Source of the DNA: Aurantimicrobium minutum | GTDB lineage: Bacteria > Actinomycetota > Actinomycetes > Actinomycetales > Microbacteriaceae | Direction of reading: 5' to 3' | Assembly: GCF_029894165.1 (NCBI RefSeq) | Contig: NZ_JARXXU010000001.1 | Coordinates: forward strand, 682,001 to 746,000 | Length of the DNA: 64,000 bases | In this document: in pieces, positions 62,871 through 64,000 of the stretch | How positions within the stretch are numbered: the stretch's first letter is position 1 | Layout of the letters: each line of letters begins with the position of its first letter | Notes under the pieces: generated by a model | Seen by the model: the letters and a program-made list of their open reading frames with translations, nothing else | Database searches by the model: none | Told to the model about the DNA's origin: nothing | Program-made: the position numbers and the translations under genes

Positions 62871-62977
62871 GCCCCGAGCCTACGCCTCAGGCTGAAATAA
62901 AGCTGAGCGTCCAATGTGAGACTGGCGGGCTCAACCCCTGCCGTGGAAGGCCTGCGTTCGGTAAAGTCGGGGACGTG

Positions 62978-63754
62978 ATGTCGCGCGCAAACAAGACAGG
63001 ACTGCTCTACGGCCTGTACCAAAAGCGGCTACGTCGGGGGCTCAACAAAGAGAATCTTCCACACCACATTGGAATGATTGTCGACGGGAACCGCCGGTGG
63101 GCCAGAGAGCGGTTCTTGGAGAACCCTTCACACGGTCACCGTGCCGGGGCGCAGAAGGTTCCAGAGTTTCTGGTTTGGTGTGACGAAATCGGCATCGGCA
63201 TGGTCACCCTCTATCTCCTCTCTACCGATAACCTGACCGGTCGCGACCAGGGGGAGCTTTCTGAGCTGTACGGCATTATCGGCGAGCTGGCTGAAGGCCT
63301 TTCTCATTTCCGTAACTGGAAGATCAACCACGTGGGCAAGGACGATGTCCTCCCGCCTGCCCTGCTCAACACCCTTCTGGATGCCGAAGCACGCACCGAG
63401 AACAACACAGGCCTGCACGTGAACCTCGCGATCGGATACGGCGGCCGGGCAGAAATCGCCGACGCTGTGCGCAGTATCATTGCCGAACATCAGGGCCAGG
63501 GCGGCAGCCTGGATGACTTGGCAGAAAAATTGACCCCCGAGCTGATCAGCGATCACCTTTATACCGGCGGGCTGCCAGACCCTGACTTGGTCATTCGTAC
63601 CTCAGGGGAACAGCGGCTTTCTGATTTCATGTTGTGGCAAAGCGCCCATTCCGAGTTCTACTTCGTGGAAGCGCTCTACCCTGATCTGCGTGAGGTCGAC
63701 TTCTTGCGGGCGATGCGTGACTACTCTCGTCGCGAGCGTCGTTTCGGCGGCTAG
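62978..63754 (+). CDS. uppS: Isoprenyl (undecaprenyl/decaprenyl) diphosphate synthase
   Basis: Cis-prenyltransferase making the polyprenyl carrier for cell wall synthesis. The start is the ATG at 62978 (or the GTG just before it), giving 258 aa. The Mg-binding Asp is D36 in GMIVDGNRRWAR; the C-terminal RTSGEQRLSDFMLWQ is the second signature. The size and the charged N-terminus fit the actinobacterial Z-prenyl transferases. The product also carries mannose for Pmt, at 10.4 kb. Confidence 0.95.
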   Translation: MSRANKTGLLYGLYQKRLRRGLNKENLPHHIGMIVDGNRRWARERFLENPSHGHRAGAQKVPEFLVWCDEIGIGMVTLYLLSTDNLTGRDQGELSELYGIIGELAEGLSHFRNWKINHVGKDDVLPPALLNTLLDAEARTENNTGLHVNLAIGYGGRAEIADAVRSIIAEHQGQGGSLDDLAEKLTPELISDHLYTGGLPDPDLVIRTSGEQRLSDFMLWQSAHSEFYFVEALYPDLREVDFLRAMRDYSRRERRFGG

Positions 63755-63845
63755 TTTTTCCCCGAAGATTTCTTTGCGGTGACACTTAGATGAACACAGG
63801 GCGTGTCGCGCAGGTTGTGTGTCATCACGGTCGTACTTTCATCAC

Positions 63846-64000
63846 ATGAGCCCACAAAGTAGTGGCGCTAAGACTGGTCAATCCGGTCAGCGCCAGAAGC
63901 CCACTTCCTCCTCTACAACCGAGCGTGTCTATGTCTTAGATACCTCGGTTTTGTTGTCTGACCCCCAGGCACTGTTTCGCTTTGCGGAGCATGCGGTGGT
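63846..64000 (+). CDS. PhoH-family protein with N-terminal PIN domain (partial)
   Basis: The first 51 codons of a gene leaving the window. After a Ser/Gln/Thr-rich lead, ERVYVLDTSVLLSDPQALFRFAEH is the beginning of a PIN domain, as in actinobacterial PhoH2 (PIN fused to a PhoH ATPase), a predicted RNA helicase-nuclease. The ATG is 91 bp after uppS, a neighbour seen in relatives. The ATPase part lies beyond the window, so the assignment is provisional. Confidence 0.75.
   Translation, partial: MSPQSSGAKTGQSGQRQKPTSSSTTERVYVLDTSVLLSDPQALFRFAEHAV

Overview
This 64 kb window is a stretch of actinobacterial chromosome. The gene orders and protein types point to Microbacteriaceae (Micrococcales), probably a small-genome lineage of moderate GC. 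The main evidence is: the order pmt / rsmI ... metG-tatD-rsmA-ispE-abcF; tRNA-Gln-glmU-prs ... rplY-pth ... mfd; eno-ftsB-DUF501; ilvA/greA-DUF4307; uppS-phoH; coproporphyrin-dependent haem enzymes including an Fe-S ferrochelatase and an actinobacterial HemQ; a RamB-type regulator facing a GTP-dependent PEP carboxykinase; and a protein O-mannosyltransferase. The family placement is inference. Coding density is very high: no gene-free stretch exceeds 300 bp, and the longest is the 298 bp gnd/rplY divergent region.

Layout. 1-1.6 kb: end of ribonucleotide reductase alpha (nrdA), a 26-codon cistron carrying a CxxC tail, and nrdB with a phenylalanine at the radical site. 1.7-2.5 kb: a LANTG-anchored surface protein. 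2.5-12.8 kb: hrpA, an MFS exporter, a homocysteine methyltransferase, serine deaminase, pmt and rsmI. 12.8-22.9 kb: a complete haem b pathway as two divergent operons (hemE-hemY-hemQ-hemH on the minus strand; hemA-hemC-hemD-hemB-hemL-tetR on the plus strand). It sits between rsmI and metG, which lie close together in many actinobacteria. Its composition is visibly more A/T-rich, so it looks like an inserted or relocated haem island with its own regulator. 22.9-29 kb: metG-tatD-rsmA-ispE-abcF housekeeping run. 29-34.1 kb: DUF898/MarR pair, a HigBA-like toxin-antitoxin module, tRNA-Gln, glmU, prs and vapBC with a perfect operator palindrome. 34.1-43.8 kb: gnd-pfkB-DUF4239 operon, rplY-pth, a secreted coiled-coil/HEAAH protein, and mfd. 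43.8-52.3 kb: nhaA, ramB, pckG, a membrane protein, mazG, hisS and eno. 52.3-56 kb: ftsB, DUF501, an S8 protease and ndh with a Lys/Ala-rich tail. 56-64 kb: a tRNA with a Leu(UAA) anticodon but a short variable loop, a RelE/YefM module, an MFS transporter, lemA-htpX, ilvA, greA-DUF4307, a small membrane protein, trhA, uppS and the start of phoH.

How it works together. Most of the window is core metabolism and translation. The accessory signals are three unrelated toxin-antitoxin modules, two of them beside tRNA genes; the haem island; the cell-surface protein; and the unusual ribonucleotide reductase arrangement. No CRISPR array, insertion sequence, prophage or rRNA operon was seen.
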